Below are positions 44,101 to 55,211 of a DNA stretch of 64,000 bases, piece by piece (position 1 is the stretch's first letter; each line of letters begins with the position of its first letter). Made by a program: the position numbers and the translations under genes. The stretch is taken from positions 620,001 to 684,000 of the forward strand of contig JAEVLN010000010.1 of NCBI GenBank assembly GCA_018350325.1. The letters are read 5' to 3'. Origin of the DNA: Globodera rostochiensis. Lineage: Eukaryota; Nematoda; Chromadorea; Rhabditida; Heteroderidae. Below the pieces are notes generated by a model, which saw only the letters and a list, made by a program, of their open reading frames with translations, searched no databases and was not told the origin of the DNA.

Positions 44101-47100
44101 CACTTATTTATTGGTTTTCCTCTCTACTCAAATAGGCATCCCCTCATTAATAAGATTTTTTAAATAAATATTCTAATATTTTTTAATTAAAAATGCGCGC
44201 AAAAAAAGAATAGATACAAGAATTTTTGAAATAAATTCATCACGTCTTTGAATTTTTGCTCAATTTCCTTAACAAAGATTGCCAATTTTTGTAAAAATTT
44301 TTCCGGCGGCGCCTGTCGGCACCGCCGACCCTCTATCACTCCCAAAAGTCCCGGTCCCGTGCCACCCTAGTTATTTCTATTTGAAGTTATAATCGAAATC
44401 AGGTAGGCTTTGATTGTTCGATTTTAAATTTAAGTTTTAAAAAACAAATATAAATTGGAAATAGAAACTCCAATTTTTTTTAATTTTATAATTAAGAAAT
44501 TCGGGTTTCACTAAGTTGTTCAATGCAAGATTTCGTTTCGACAAATGACATAAAAGCGGAAAAATGTCGGGAAAACCCCAAAATATTCGCCACCACCTGA
44601 AGTGAGAAGTGAATTTTCAGTCGTTGCATTGGGTCCAGCCCAACCCAAAACACGGTGATGACCAAATCGACAAAAGCCATTGAGCCGATCACCAGGTAGA
44701 ATTTGCTTGGATGGATTTGCTAAACAAATGAAATTTTAGTTCATTTTTTTCACCTTTCTATATTTATTTAAGCACAAAAACAAATGCGTAACATTCTTTA
44801 GGAAGTAAATTTTATTTATTTTTTACTATATATTTTCGACAAAAAATATTCTCGGAACGTCCCCCCCCCCCCACCCCGCCACCGCCGCTGGTACCAAAAC
44901 GAGCAAATTTATGTTGGCGGTCCGTCTTTGTGCGCTGCCGCCACCGCCGCCTTCGGACAAATTGCCGTATGAAGAGTGCTGAGAAATTTTCCTCAACGCG
45001 GCGCTTATGATCGGCTGCCGACTCACCACGCCGGCGAACAATGTGCGCACCTGGGGGGGGGGGGGGGGTTTTCAGCCAAAAATATTTAAAATTTTCCTAA
45101 AAATAGATTTTAAAAATTTGACGACAGTGCCTTTTGACGCCGCTACCGCCGGTCAAGAAAAGTTTCAACTATTTGATTGTTCAATTAATTAGGTAATTTA
45201 ATGTTAAATCAAATTAATTTATTTATGTATTTGTGACCGTACTGAATCGCCCCAGGGGCTGCTGGCGACCGCGTGTCCAGCGCCGGCACCCAAAACGACT
45301 GCTGTACTCACTGAAATTGTTTGGGCAGCCGAGGTGGAGTCTTCCTAAAAATCAAAAAAAAAGAAATTAGGAAAATGTTTTACGACGGTTTTCTTATTTT
45401 ACCTCATTGTTTGGGTATGTGGCCGCCATTTGACGCCTTTTTTCCGCGCTGTTCAATTTGTGCGCCACCCAAATTTTGGCAAAAAGTGCACCGTAGGCCA
45501 ATGTGAAGCCGAACATCAGCAAGAAAAGGCGGAACTTGAAAATGAACAAAAATGTAAGGGACAAAAGTGGCCCGGCTGGGGTTGGACGGTTAAAACGCCG
45601 TGGCATAAAAAAGCATAAGAGGGGGGACACGGTTGGTGGGACGCTCCGGTAAGTCCGGCGGTTAAAGAGCATTGGCTTGGGAGTAAAGCAGAGATGTACC
45701 CGGTTCCGGTTTCCGGATATATTTGGGACCGGAATTCCGGATATATTTGGGCCCGGAATTCCGGATATATTTGGGCCCGGAATTCCGGATATATTTGGGC
45801 CCGGAATTCCGGATATATTTGGGCCCAGAATTCCGGATATATTTGGGCCCGGAACGCTTTCCGGAGTTTTTAAGAGGCGGAATTCCGGATTCGGACTTTT
45901 TTTGGCGTCCGGTTATATCCCCTGATTTTTGCCTATCTCTTACTATAAAAGTTCAAATTGAATATTTATTAAAATTTATTTTACATGACAAAATGCACTG
46001 AACCAGCCGGGGCTCGACGGCAATCGTAGCAACGGCCTACCACGGAACACAACATCCGTTGGAAAGCCCAGAAAAATGAGCGACAACAGACAGAGAATGG
46101 AGCCGATCAGCAACATCCGATTACAATGGGGCTGCGATTGAATGAATGCCCTAAAAATTTAATAAAACACTGAAGAAAGAATAAAGTATCAAAGATTCAT
46201 ATTTGAATGGCTTAAAATCAATTCGAATAATTTGATTTGAAAAAAAATGATTGGCCTTTGCACCTGCGGTTCGCATGTCGACAACTGAACAGCCAAAGTG
46301 CAATTATAAATGCGATGCCGGCACACATCAGCACCATTGTGGCACAGTACAGCTAAATAACCCGTCATTGGATTGTCTACGGTATTTTAGATGGATGAAA
46401 TGAACTTATGGGGTATATATCAGGGCTTGGCAAAAATTCGGATGAAATACCGGGATTTTTGAGGTTTTCGGATTTTGGATTTAAAATCGTTTCGTATTTT
46501 TGGGGTTTCGGAATTTCGGATTTTATTTTCCGATTTTGACCAGCCCTGGTATATATATGGCTTGAATGCAGCAGCGGACGCGATACACGAAAGCCGAAAT
46601 CCGACCCCTCTTTCGAGCCAATACTCTTTCTGAAACCTGACCTTCCCGACCGTTTGGACAAATTGGCATTTTAGGCATCACTTCTACGCGCTTTGGACCC
46701 GATGTTCCCAAGCCTCCGGCTTTATTGAAGGCATTTTACAGCAACTAATGTTTAAAAGAATGTGTGATTCGTGCTGACCAGGGTTGCCTGCCAGCTTAAA
46801 CAGAATTGGCCCGATCAAAAACCAGAAAAAATCTTTCGATTTGTTTCGATAAAATCTACGTTTTTTAAAAACCTGACAACCCTTCGTGACTTCAAAATCA
46901 AAAAAGAAGAAGCAGAAGAAAAGCTGATCACAAATTGTCAACTTTTTCCAAACCCACCCGAAAGTCCACAGTGATTGGCCACTGTTTCACGCGCGTTGAA
47001 TCGGGCGGCGGGCCGCGGGAGCCGACAAATTTCTCGCGACGTATCCATTCCAACGTTTGGGAGTTGGAGTCATAAAAGCCCAACACAACATATTTTCCAT

Positions 47101-49830
47101 CTAAAGCATTATTCAATATTTAAAATGTAAATATGTAATAAATAGAATTTATTTAAATAAATAAAATTTATTTTTTAGGAAATTCCCGTTTTATTATACA
47201 TCCCCCCATTTATTACCTTGCATTTGCTCAATTTGCGTTCGCGCAATTCGATCGCCCTGATCACTGAACATGACTTGGCCCTAAAAGCCAAAAGTATCAA
47301 ATAATTAGACCTAATTTGCCCACCGAAACGCCTCGGAAACGCGTGTTCTTCATGCATTTGAACATTTTTCGTGCAATTCGAGTGCTGTTGTAGGTGAACT
47401 GCTCCAAAGAGCTGACACCGGACGGCAATGCGCCCATTGTGCAGTTCAGCATCAGCGCTAAGGCCCTGATAAAATTGCTAATAAATAAATTTGTATTTAA
47501 AAAATAATAATGAAATTATAAATAGAGTTGTCAGTGAAAAGGGAAAAGTTACTAAATAATGTTAAAAATAAAATTTTATTTTAACATAATGGAAAATCAA
47601 CAAAATTCCATTAGGTTTAAGTAAATAAAACGTTATCCAATAAATAAAAATAGAATTAATTAGAATCGTTTAAAGAACACAAATTTTAATGCGCGAACGA
47701 GCAAAGCACTGACCACACGGCATCAGTAGGCCAGCGGAGACTCGGGCCAACCGCCAGTTTCATTCGGATCAGTGCTGATCCGTCTCCGCAGTCTGTCCAG
47801 AAACTGCTCGCCGGTCATGCCGGAGATTGCGGGCTGCAGGTCGCGCGACAACATCACACTCTCCGTGGTGAAGTGGAACTGTGCGGCACGCTCCATTTGG
47901 ACGCGCGAGCAGTTCAGCGCCTCATCCTCGGGCGGAATAAACCAGGCGTCCGAATACCAGCCGATCATGAACCACACTTTTTGTGAAATTTAACATTAAT
48001 AATTTGATGGTGCCGGCTTGCGATTTCCGATCTGATCAACAATTTAGCTAATTGAATCGCGGGTCATTTCAAATTCCAAAGTTTGATTTTAAAATAATTT
48101 TGAATGATAATGTCAGGTGTTAAATCAACCAAATCTGCGTCCGTAGAGTCCGTGTAAATATGCCTGAAAGCCAAAGCCATAAACATGCACAGATTTCACA
48201 TTATTTATACCTGGCAGAGAACACGTCGTGCCTAAATGGCATTTTTAGTCGTTACTTGGAGAAATAGGCAGGTACAAAGCATTGATCGGACAGGGTCGGG
48301 ATTCCGATCGTTTTAATTTTTGTGGACGGGAATCAGCTGTACTCCCCAATCGGTTTATCCGATCCGAATCTCCCCTCCCCCTAAAATAGACCCCTCCCCC
48401 TTGAAATAGAACCCCCCTTTTGGGGGGGGGGGGGGAGGGGTTGAAAAATAGAACCCCCGGGGGTTCTATTTTAGGTTAAACGATAGTGCTGAATCCACAC
48501 ACCTCAGTTACATAAAATAGTCCAACAATGATTCGCGCATCTTGGCGTCGAATTGCCTTCAGGGCATCCGTTGGGTCTGGAGTAGGGAAGTGTAAAAAGT
48601 TTAAACAATTTTCTCGACCGCGCCTCAGGCAATTTAATATAATTTTTTTCATTCCCAAAAAAAATCTTCGGAATTGATCGGGAATGTTTTACAAAACTAT
48701 TTGAAAGCGTCTTTTTTTTGGCATCTTCAAATATTAAGTTTGATTTGCAAATTGACCAATTTTGAAACCAGGCCACAATTTGAAGCAATGTTTATATTAA
48801 CAAAAATTAAAAATTCTTTGAAAGATTCAAAAAAATGCCACCTCCATAAAAACTGTGTCTGTCGACGCGAATTCCTTTTTCGCTGCATTGCTCTTCCAAA
48901 TCCTTGAAAATTTTGCTTTCATCAAATTTATAATTCTCCGCCAAAACCTTTGCGGTGGAGTCAAACACTTCTTCAACTGATTGGAGAATGGTGATCCGTT
49001 TCCATTTGAACTTTTCGAACAAATGGACTCTGTTCAAAATTGAAATTAAATTAAATCAAAAAATTTTGATTTAAATTTTTGCATTAATTTGAAAGAAATT
49101 TGTGCCTCGTCGGATTTTGCATATTCGCCGACGGATGTGTCCTGAACAAAGTGGGGAATCGGGCGCGATTGGACAACGCGGGAGACGAAGCGCCGTAAGA
49201 AAGCTTTGGAAAACAAAATATTTACAAAAAAAGTCATAAGAAATATTTAAAAAATATATAATAATTACGACGAGAAGATTCCAGACGTGCGCAGCTTCTG
49301 CCACCTAAAAAAAATTTAACAACATTTTTTTGTTTGTTTTTTGTACGAGTTTTAACCATAGTTGTCACCGGACTGCAACCGGAAAGCAGAATCAACTTTG
49401 TCGGCGGCTTGTAGAGCAATTCAAACAGTTGCCATGCCGCAAGTCCGAGTTGGCACTGCAATTTTAAACAATTTAAAACAATCCAAAAAAAAATTTTTTT
49501 TTTTGCGAGTGCCGTTGCCTTGCTATTAAACTGATGAAGACGTAAAGCGTAGTTTGGCAACAAATCTGGCTCCATATTCACATCGTCGAAAGCCATTTGT
49601 ATTGCCGGCAAACACGCCTAATTTGAAGAGCGATTGGAGGGGGGGGGGGCTTATAAAATTTAAAAAAAACAAAAAATAAAAACCTGCCCTCCCGGCCAAC
49701 CACCGGAACCAGCTTCCATCGGGAAAAAAGCGCCGATGTGAAGCTCCTTCACCGGAGTTATGCATTTGACAATGGTTTTGTTCGAAATTAAAAAGAAAAA
49801 GAAAATCGAAATGGAAAAAGTAAATTTCAT
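41147..49830 (-). CDS. Metabotropic GABA-B receptor, subunit 1-like
   Basis: Twenty-five exons give about 1,100 aa. ATG 49830 starts a signal peptide ([15 protein letters not shown]). The Venus-flytrap domain follows: [65 protein letters not shown] helices run from 46352 ([12 protein letters not shown]) through [12 protein letters not shown] and [17 protein letters not shown] to GLVFVPK (42977 exon). Then come a coiled coil (residues about 760-840) and an acidic tail, 42321-42092, 42018-41651 and 41301-41147. It should couple to Gi/o and heterodimerise through the coiled coil. Microexons are 48231-48211 and 45050-45027. GC donors follow exons 2, 5 and 10. One extra base after SPLAY (about 47,729) shifts the frame in exon 10. 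The tail exons are joined by splice phase; a stop at 42682-42684 would otherwise end the protein. Confidence 0.85.
41485..41628. mobile_element. hAT-like element in the last intron of the GABA-B receptor gene
   Basis: TAGAGCT and AGCTCTA ends with flanks TTTCAAAT and ATTCAAAT (7 of 8). The interior is CCGGGCCCGG-type palindromes. Confidence 0.65.
43808..44369. mobile_element. hAT-like element (562 bp) with Pol III-like boxes, intron 19
   Basis: TAGGGTGGCACGGGACC and its perfect inverse are flanked by perfect GTTATTTC duplications (43800-43807, 44370-44377). It contains GGGACCGG arrays, a tRNA-like A/B box pair, and CGGCGGCGCCTGTCGGCACC at about 44,303. Confidence 0.8.
44033..44087 (+). ncRNA. 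tRNA-like Pol III promoter (A box, B box), SINE-like
   Basis: TGGCCTAGTGG (44033-44043) and GGTTCGAACCC (44077-44087) fit the internal promoter consensus; the second lies in a perfect T-arm-like hairpin. No full cloverleaf is claimed. Confidence 0.5.
45715..45860. repeat. 24-bp tandem repeat TTTGGGCCCGGAATTCCGGA in receptor intron 15
   Basis: Six units with a nested GGAATTCC palindrome. Degenerate CAGAGATG and CTATCTCT flank the array (45,691 and 45,934), suggesting it is the interior of another element. Confidence 0.75.
46421..46548. mobile_element. 128-bp hAT-like element in receptor intron 13
   Basis: CAGGGCTTGGC and CCAGCCCTG ends are flanked by perfect GTATATAT duplications (46413-46420, 46549-46556). 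The interior is CGGATTTT/AAAATCCG repeats. Confidence 0.7.
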
Positions 49831-52572
49831 TTTTTGATTTGTTTCTAAATTTAATTGTTACAATTAAAGTTTTGGGGTTTTACAATAAAACAAATAAAAG
49901 GTTGTTTAAATAGTATAAATAATGCCGCTATTTCACGTTCAATAATGGAGATAATTGCACAATAATGTCGCTTCTCAACATTTTTTCCTTAACACCCTTA
50001 AGGTTTCAAAGTGCCCTCGGGCGTTGAATTTTGAATTTTTCTTTTGTTTATGCTCCCCCCCCCCGAACATCCATTTTGTCCTCAGCTTCAATGCAAAAAA
50101 AATTGGCAATTAGCCAGAAAAGTAAGTCGCTTTGGACAAAGGTCGTGTGCCGCCGGCACTGATCCCGACAAAATGTTCGGGCTTATGCGCCTTATCGGTC
50201 CCCGATTGGGGCATGAACTGCTTAATTTTGACATAAAAATCACAATATGTACATAAAGGCAGGCGTGGGCACGGATACGAATTTTCGAATCCATATCCGT
50301 CCGCGCTCAAAATCTCATATCCGTTATCCGTCCGTATCCGTGACCTTTCAAAATCCCATATCCGGATATCCGCGGATATACAGCGGATATATCCGGATAC
50401 GTGGGGTTTTCATATCCGTTATATCCGTCCGTATCCGGATATATCCGCGGATATCCGGATATCCGTGCCCACGCCTGCAGGTAACATTATAAAATTTTAA
50501 AAAATGTTACTTTTAATAAAAAATATGGATTAGCAAAAGATCCCCCAACCCCTCCCCGCCCCCATTTCCTCGTGGGAATGGGCCCCCGGAGAATCTTTCT
50601 GTCGTTTTTTTTTTGCTGAAAATGAACACAAAGCCAGCCAGCACTGTCGAAAAAAGGGGGTCCCAAGAATGTTTTCGGCCTGAAGATGATAAACGAGGGG
50701 ACACATTCTCGAGGTCCCCTCCGGGTATATTCCCTCAGGGGGTTTTCTCGCTTTGAAAGACCGTGAAACTGACTCAATTTTGGCGGATGGGACGGACGGA
50801 CACTGGCGAAAAGTGGAAAATTAGCCGCTGCCTGAAGAGGGGTGAAAAGTGAATTGAATTTCAATCTGTGGACGGGCGGACGGACGGACGGAAAATAAAT
50901 TATTGCATTTGTTATCCCCAAAGGGTACGGATGAAAAACGATTGATTTTGGTGAACCTTTCGATAGGTCATTTAAACACGACAATCATTCATATTAATTT
51001 TTAATTTTAAAAGCATAATTAGAAGATGCCAATTTTAAATAAAAATATATTTTTCGATTACACTGAGAATGGGCAACGCGATGTTTGTCCCGGAAACGCG
51101 GCATTTGTCGGGTTTTGCTGAGTTTCTACGCTTATGTCTGGATATATTTGGAATGGAAAATGAATTTAAAATCAAAACTCTCAACGGCTTCTAAAGAGAA
51201 AAGGTGATGCATTCCCATGATGGGCGGATTCCGCTTTTTCGAGTTCCGAAATTTTTGACACCCCTGACTTCTAATTTCTGAAATTTTGAGCAAAAAGTCG
51301 GAAATTTTCGGAAAAATCGATAAACAAATCTCGTTAAGATCTTAAAAAAAATTTCCCACCGAACCCCTCCCATTCTCCTAATGCTTCAAAAATTTGCGTT
51401 TTTTAACTTTTGACATTCGGACGATTCGACGTTTACTTCTTCCATCAAACACTTCTTTTTCTTTTTTGTTTCATTTCAAACGTCTTTTTTCACAACGACT
51501 TCCTTATTTTTAAATTTCAAATCTCCTTTCCCCGCTAAATAACATCCAGACAACATCTCTCAAATAATATAGGATTCTTGGAAGTAAGGGTTTTCATTTT
51601 TTTCAATTTAAAATTGTGTCTCTTTTATTAAGAGAACTCTTCCCCGCATAGCTCAGAAAGGTTGCAACAAAAATTCTTCAAGTAAGGACCAAAAAGAATG
51701 AATTGGACCACATTTTGAGTTACATTTATTGGTAATACCTAGTTCGCTTTGTACCCCCCCCCCATTTTTGAAAAAAACATTTTTTTTGTTTAAGAAGTCG
51801 ATAAAGAGGTGTTTCTAGGGGTATTCAGAGGCGTAGCATCCGATTCTAACATCCATTTCTACAAAGTTCAAACCCCGGTCCTGAGAACAATAGAACCAAT
51901 AATACTTATCGACTTGTGAACTATTGGGGGGCTCTTTGTTTTGTAAATTAAAAAAAAACCAATTTTCTTTAAAAAAAGCTTTTAAATAGCTATTACAAAT
52001 ACCTAAAACTATAATGACTACAAATTCACCCAACACAACCGATGGTGACATAACGGCAGACGAAGGCAAGAACATGGCAAATACCTATTCCAAAAAACAT
52101 CAACAGCAGTGTTGGCCCCAGGATCTGGCCCCAAATTTCATGGCCCGTCAACCCGTTCCGCCTTCCCTCACTCCAGAACTCCCCCCTTTTCCAGCACATA
52201 TCTTCCTCTTTCCCGTCCTCCCAATTCCTTCCTCCGTCCCTCCCTCTGCTCTTCCATACCCCCCCCCCCATCCCTCCACCGTTCTTCTCTCCCGGGAAAG
52301 CCAACTAAGCACCGGACGTTTATGAAGAAAAAGGCACCATGGTATTGAGGCCAAATGAGCGCCAGATTTTTAAAGGTAGGAAAAGATATGGTCCCCCCCC
52401 CCCCCCCCCCCAAAAAAAAATCTCGACCCGCCCCACCAAACCAAAAATGTCAAGCGTTATAAAAAACATTGTAAATCGTAAATTAACCCCCCTCCCCTCT
52501 ATTCACATCTACCAACACGCATGCTCTTTGAGATTATAAAAGATAAACTTAAATAAAAATTATAATATTATT
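49831..52572. other. Intergenic with one palindromic element, no gene supported
   Basis: Contains the element at 50260-50477, homopolymer C/G runs (50,056; 51,754; 52,258; 52,392) and compositionally open frames around 50,490-50,980 and 52,030-52,410 that lack motifs and run through C-runs. Confidence 0.45.
50260..50477. mobile_element. Palindromic element, CAGGCGTGGGCACGG ends
   Basis: Perfect inverse ends (CAGGCGTGGGCACGGAT, ATCCGTGCCCACGCCTG) with ATATCCGGATAT arrays inside. The architecture is close to the element at 27658-28667, but the flanking octamers do not match. Confidence 0.65.
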
Positions 52573-53655
52573 ATGATAAATATGAGCAAGGTAGATAAAA
52601 TACTGGAAAAGGTCTATTACGACCTCAAGTCTCCAGCAAGTTTTGCGGGGGTAAATAAAACTTTAGAGGAAGCAAGGAAGGTAAATCCAAAAATTAAAAT
52701 GGAGCATGTTACCAATTTTTTCGAAAAACAAAGGACATACACACTCCATAAACATATTAAAAAAAGATTTCCAAAGCTAAAGACTGTCCCTAGCGGCTTT
52801 CACACTGACTGGCAATGTGATCTATGTATTTTTGATCAACTGACAAAACAAAATAATGGATTTAAATATTTATTAGTATGCATTGATGTTCTGAGTCGAA
52901 TGCTTTTTGTTGCACCAGCAAAGTCAAAAAGGAGTGAAGACATGATAGTGGCTTTTGAAAAAGTCTTCAAAAAGGCCAATGTTTTACCTATGAAAATATA
53001 TAGTGACGCGGGACTTGAATTTCAAGCAAATAAAATGAAAAGATATTTTAAAGATAAAACTATAATAAAACATGTTATGCATAGTCCCCATCTTCACGCC
53101 GGCGTGGTGGAAAGGGCTAATCGAACAATAAAGGAGCGTCTCTACAGATATTTTACCCAAAACAATACCCAGAGGTGGATTGATGTTATTGATAAAATTA
53201 TTAAAAATATTAATAATAGTGTACACAGAACAATCGGCATGAAGCCAACAGACGTAACGTTTAAAAACGCCAGAGCACTATGGGAGAAAGTATATGGTGA
53301 AAAGGAAGAACCACAAAACGAATCGAAATTTAAGGTCGGGGACACCGTTCGGATTACAAAAGAAAAAGGTGTATTTGCAAAAGGGTATTATCCAAATTTT
53401 ACAGAAGAAATATTTAAAATTGCTAAAGTCCTTTCGACCGTTCCCCAATCTTACCGTATTGAAGATTTTGACGATAACTTAATCAAGGGAATTTTCTATA
53501 ATCAGGAACTTGTAAAAGTATCAGAGGACTCCAGACTTGCGGAGATATTAAAAACGCGAGTTCGTAAAGGGGTCAAAGAACATTTTGTACGATGGCTTGC
53601 AGACACAAACAAACCAAACAGTTGGGTAAAAGATTCGGATATTGAAAGGGAATAG
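52573..53655 (+). CDS. Polinton integrase (RVE, with chromodomain-like C-terminus)
   Basis: An intact 360-residue frame. It carries an N-terminal region typical of Maverick integrases, then the catalytic triad of the retroviral-type fold: D83 (WQCDL), D145 (IYSDAGLEF) and E180 (GVVERANRT), with D-E spacing near 35. Residues about 325-357 (ILKTRV, EHFVRW, SWVKDSDIE) resemble a chromodomain, which could guide insertion to chromatin marks. The enzyme would join element ends to host DNA. No intron is apparent. The first ATG was chosen; M4 is an alternative. A diverged second copy lies inverted at 63635-64000. Confidence 0.88.
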   Translation: MINMSKVDKILEKVYYDLKSPASFAGVNKTLEEARKVNPKIKMEHVTNFFEKQRTYTLHKHIKKRFPKLKTVPSGFHTDWQCDLCIFDQLTKQNNGFKYLLVCIDVLSRMLFVAPAKSKRSEDMIVAFEKVFKKANVLPMKIYSDAGLEFQANKMKRYFKDKTIIKHVMHSPHLHAGVVERANRTIKERLYRYFTQNNTQRWIDVIDKIIKNINNSVHRTIGMKPTDVTFKNARALWEKVYGEKEEPQNESKFKVGDTVRITKEKGVFAKGYYPNFTEEIFKIAKVLSTVPQSYRIEDFDDNLIKGIFYNQELVKVSEDSRLAEILKTRVRKGVKEHFVRWLADTNKPNSWVKDSDIERE

Positions 53656-53679
53656 GTGGATTATTTATTAAAAATTATG

Positions 53680-54160
53680 ACAAATTATATGACTACGGCA
53701 TGACGTATTATGAAAAACTATGCTTATTGTATGAAAACTATGGCTATTATGCCGCAATATGTCTAAGTATGATCAGGTATGAGAAAGCGTGACAAAGTAC
53801 GAGTATTATGATAAAAAGTATTAAAATTGTATGACCATTTGTGACGATGGTATGTGACACACTATTACTAAGTATGACAAACAGTATGACTACTATGACA
53901 AAATATTTCTAATAATGAACTCATTATGACGATTGTATGAGAAACTATGCCTATGACACGAAAAAATAATGACTATTGTATGATTAAGTATGACTAATTA
54001 TAACCATGTCTGACAAAGTATGACAAAACGATGACTATTATGCCAAACAGTATGACTATGACATGTGACAAATGATGAAACAGCATGACAGATGACAATA
54101 ATATGACAATAGCGACTATGATGAGGATGACAGCGATTAGTAATGATGCATGTAATATGG
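53680..54160. repeat. Left-arm satellite of TATGAC(TA/AAA) words
   Basis: Irregular 12-25 base units built from ATGACTATTATGA, TGACAAAGTATGA and ATGAAAAACTATG. The first about 130 bases match, inverted, the right-arm satellite next to the other integrase; further in, the two drift apart. Confidence 0.8.
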
Positions 54161-54239
54161 TACAACGATTAAAATGCCGTATGACAATGGGGAAAAAAAT
54201 AAGGGGTAAAATATATCGTATGATGACGATGAATAGGAT

Positions 54240-54500
54240 CTCTTTTGTTACTCTTGCTATCAATAAGATGTGGTGTCACTCCCGTTCACAACCGATTGCA
54301 AACGGGGCCAGGTGGTCGATCCCTCTCAAACCAACGAGCGAAAGTCCATCATGAGGTCTACAAAACCTATCTAGTCTGTGAATTTTGATCTGTTTTTTAC
54401 AAACGATATACCATTTGAAAGAGGAGATTCTTCTGCACAGAATTACTTCACAAATATTTTTTTAAGGACCAATGAACGATACAAAGTGCTTTCAATATAT
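54240..54500. repeat. Inner part of the left inverted arm
   Basis: GGGCCAGGTGGTCGATCCCT through CTAGTCTGTGAATTTTGATC and onwards matches 62,900-63,130 in inverted orientation with scattered differences. A further partial copy lies at 61,228-61,437. Confidence 0.75.
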
Positions 54501-54548
54501 TAGTTAAAATTTCACCCGATTTTCACCTGTTTGTCACCTATTAGGAGT

Positions 54549-55172
54549 TTATCCCCGTTCAACATCAAACTCATCATAGACAGGCATCGCGCCACTAGGG
54601 AGTGTGGGAATAACTGTCGGTCTTTTCGACCCCGCAGGGCGTTTTTCGTTCTGGATTTTAGCACGGCCTCCGGATTCTCTAACCTTGTCTGCTAATTCGG
54701 CTATTCCGAGATCAGGTTGCGTATAGGCGTTTCTATAGGACTCTCCAATCTCTTTTCTATACTTTTTGGCTTCTTCGAGAGCATTTTTGGCGGTATTTGC
54801 CAGTTCTCGACACATTATAAGATCTTTACGATCTAAGCATTTTTCCATATCGTTTTTAGCGGTTCCTATTTTGTGTGCTTCATCGTTTATTTTGTCTGCC
54901 AAACGATGCACTTTGCGGACACCTTCAGCCAGTCTTTCAAACCATAATTTATTTTCGTTGGTAGGGTTTCTGTCCATATTTTTCCGGGCATCCCTTCTCG
55001 CGGTATGTGCTGTCGTTGCAAAATCCCGGGATTCATGAACTAGTCGACCAACATCGGCATATGCCCTCTCGATGGCACGCCTAGCAGAATTTAGTTGTTG
55101 CTTTTCTTCTTTAGAAAGATCGCAACTTTTTGTGCCCAACACAAAAAGTCCAAATATTAATATCTTTATCAT
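54549..55172 (-). CDS. Polinton cargo: secreted helical protein, unrecognised
   Basis: A 207-residue intact frame. The N-terminus MIKILIFGLFVLGTKSC looks like a signal peptide with cleavage before or near the cysteine. The rest is highly charged and predicted helical by eye (heptad-like runs such as KLWFERLAEGVRKVHRLADK), with cysteines at about residues 17, 108 and 119. It ends in a Pro/Asp/Glu-rich tail (MPVYDEFDVERG). No intron is needed. It lies inside the element, on the same strand as the polymerase and downstream of it, so it is probably element-encoded. I do not recognise the family; secretion is inferred only from the leader. Confidence 0.6.
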   Translation of the reverse strand: MIKILIFGLFVLGTKSCDLSKEEKQQLNSARRAIERAYADVGRLVHESRDFATTAHTARRDARKNMDRNPTNENKLWFERLAEGVRKVHRLADKINDEAHKIGTAKNDMEKCLDRKDLIMCRELANTAKNALEEAKKYRKEIGESYRNAYTQPDLGIAELADKVRESGGRAKIQNEKRPAGSKRPTVIPTLPSGAMPVYDEFDVERG

Positions 55173-55211
55173 TTTTTTGGTTTTTGTATATTTGTTTTTT
55201 TCTTTTATAGT

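Noticed and set aside
50487..50984. 165-residue frame on the minus strand
   Set aside because: It has no domain, runs through G/C-rich simple sequence, and has no supporting splice or start context.
52026..52413. Overlapping proline/glycine-rich frames near 52.2 kb
   Set aside because: They lie in C-rich homopolymer sequence, with several frames open at once and no motif.
52573..53655. LTR retrotransposon or retrovirus integrase
   Set aside because: There is no reverse transcriptase, gag or LTR nearby. The neighbouring family-B polymerase and the inverted arms point to a Polinton.
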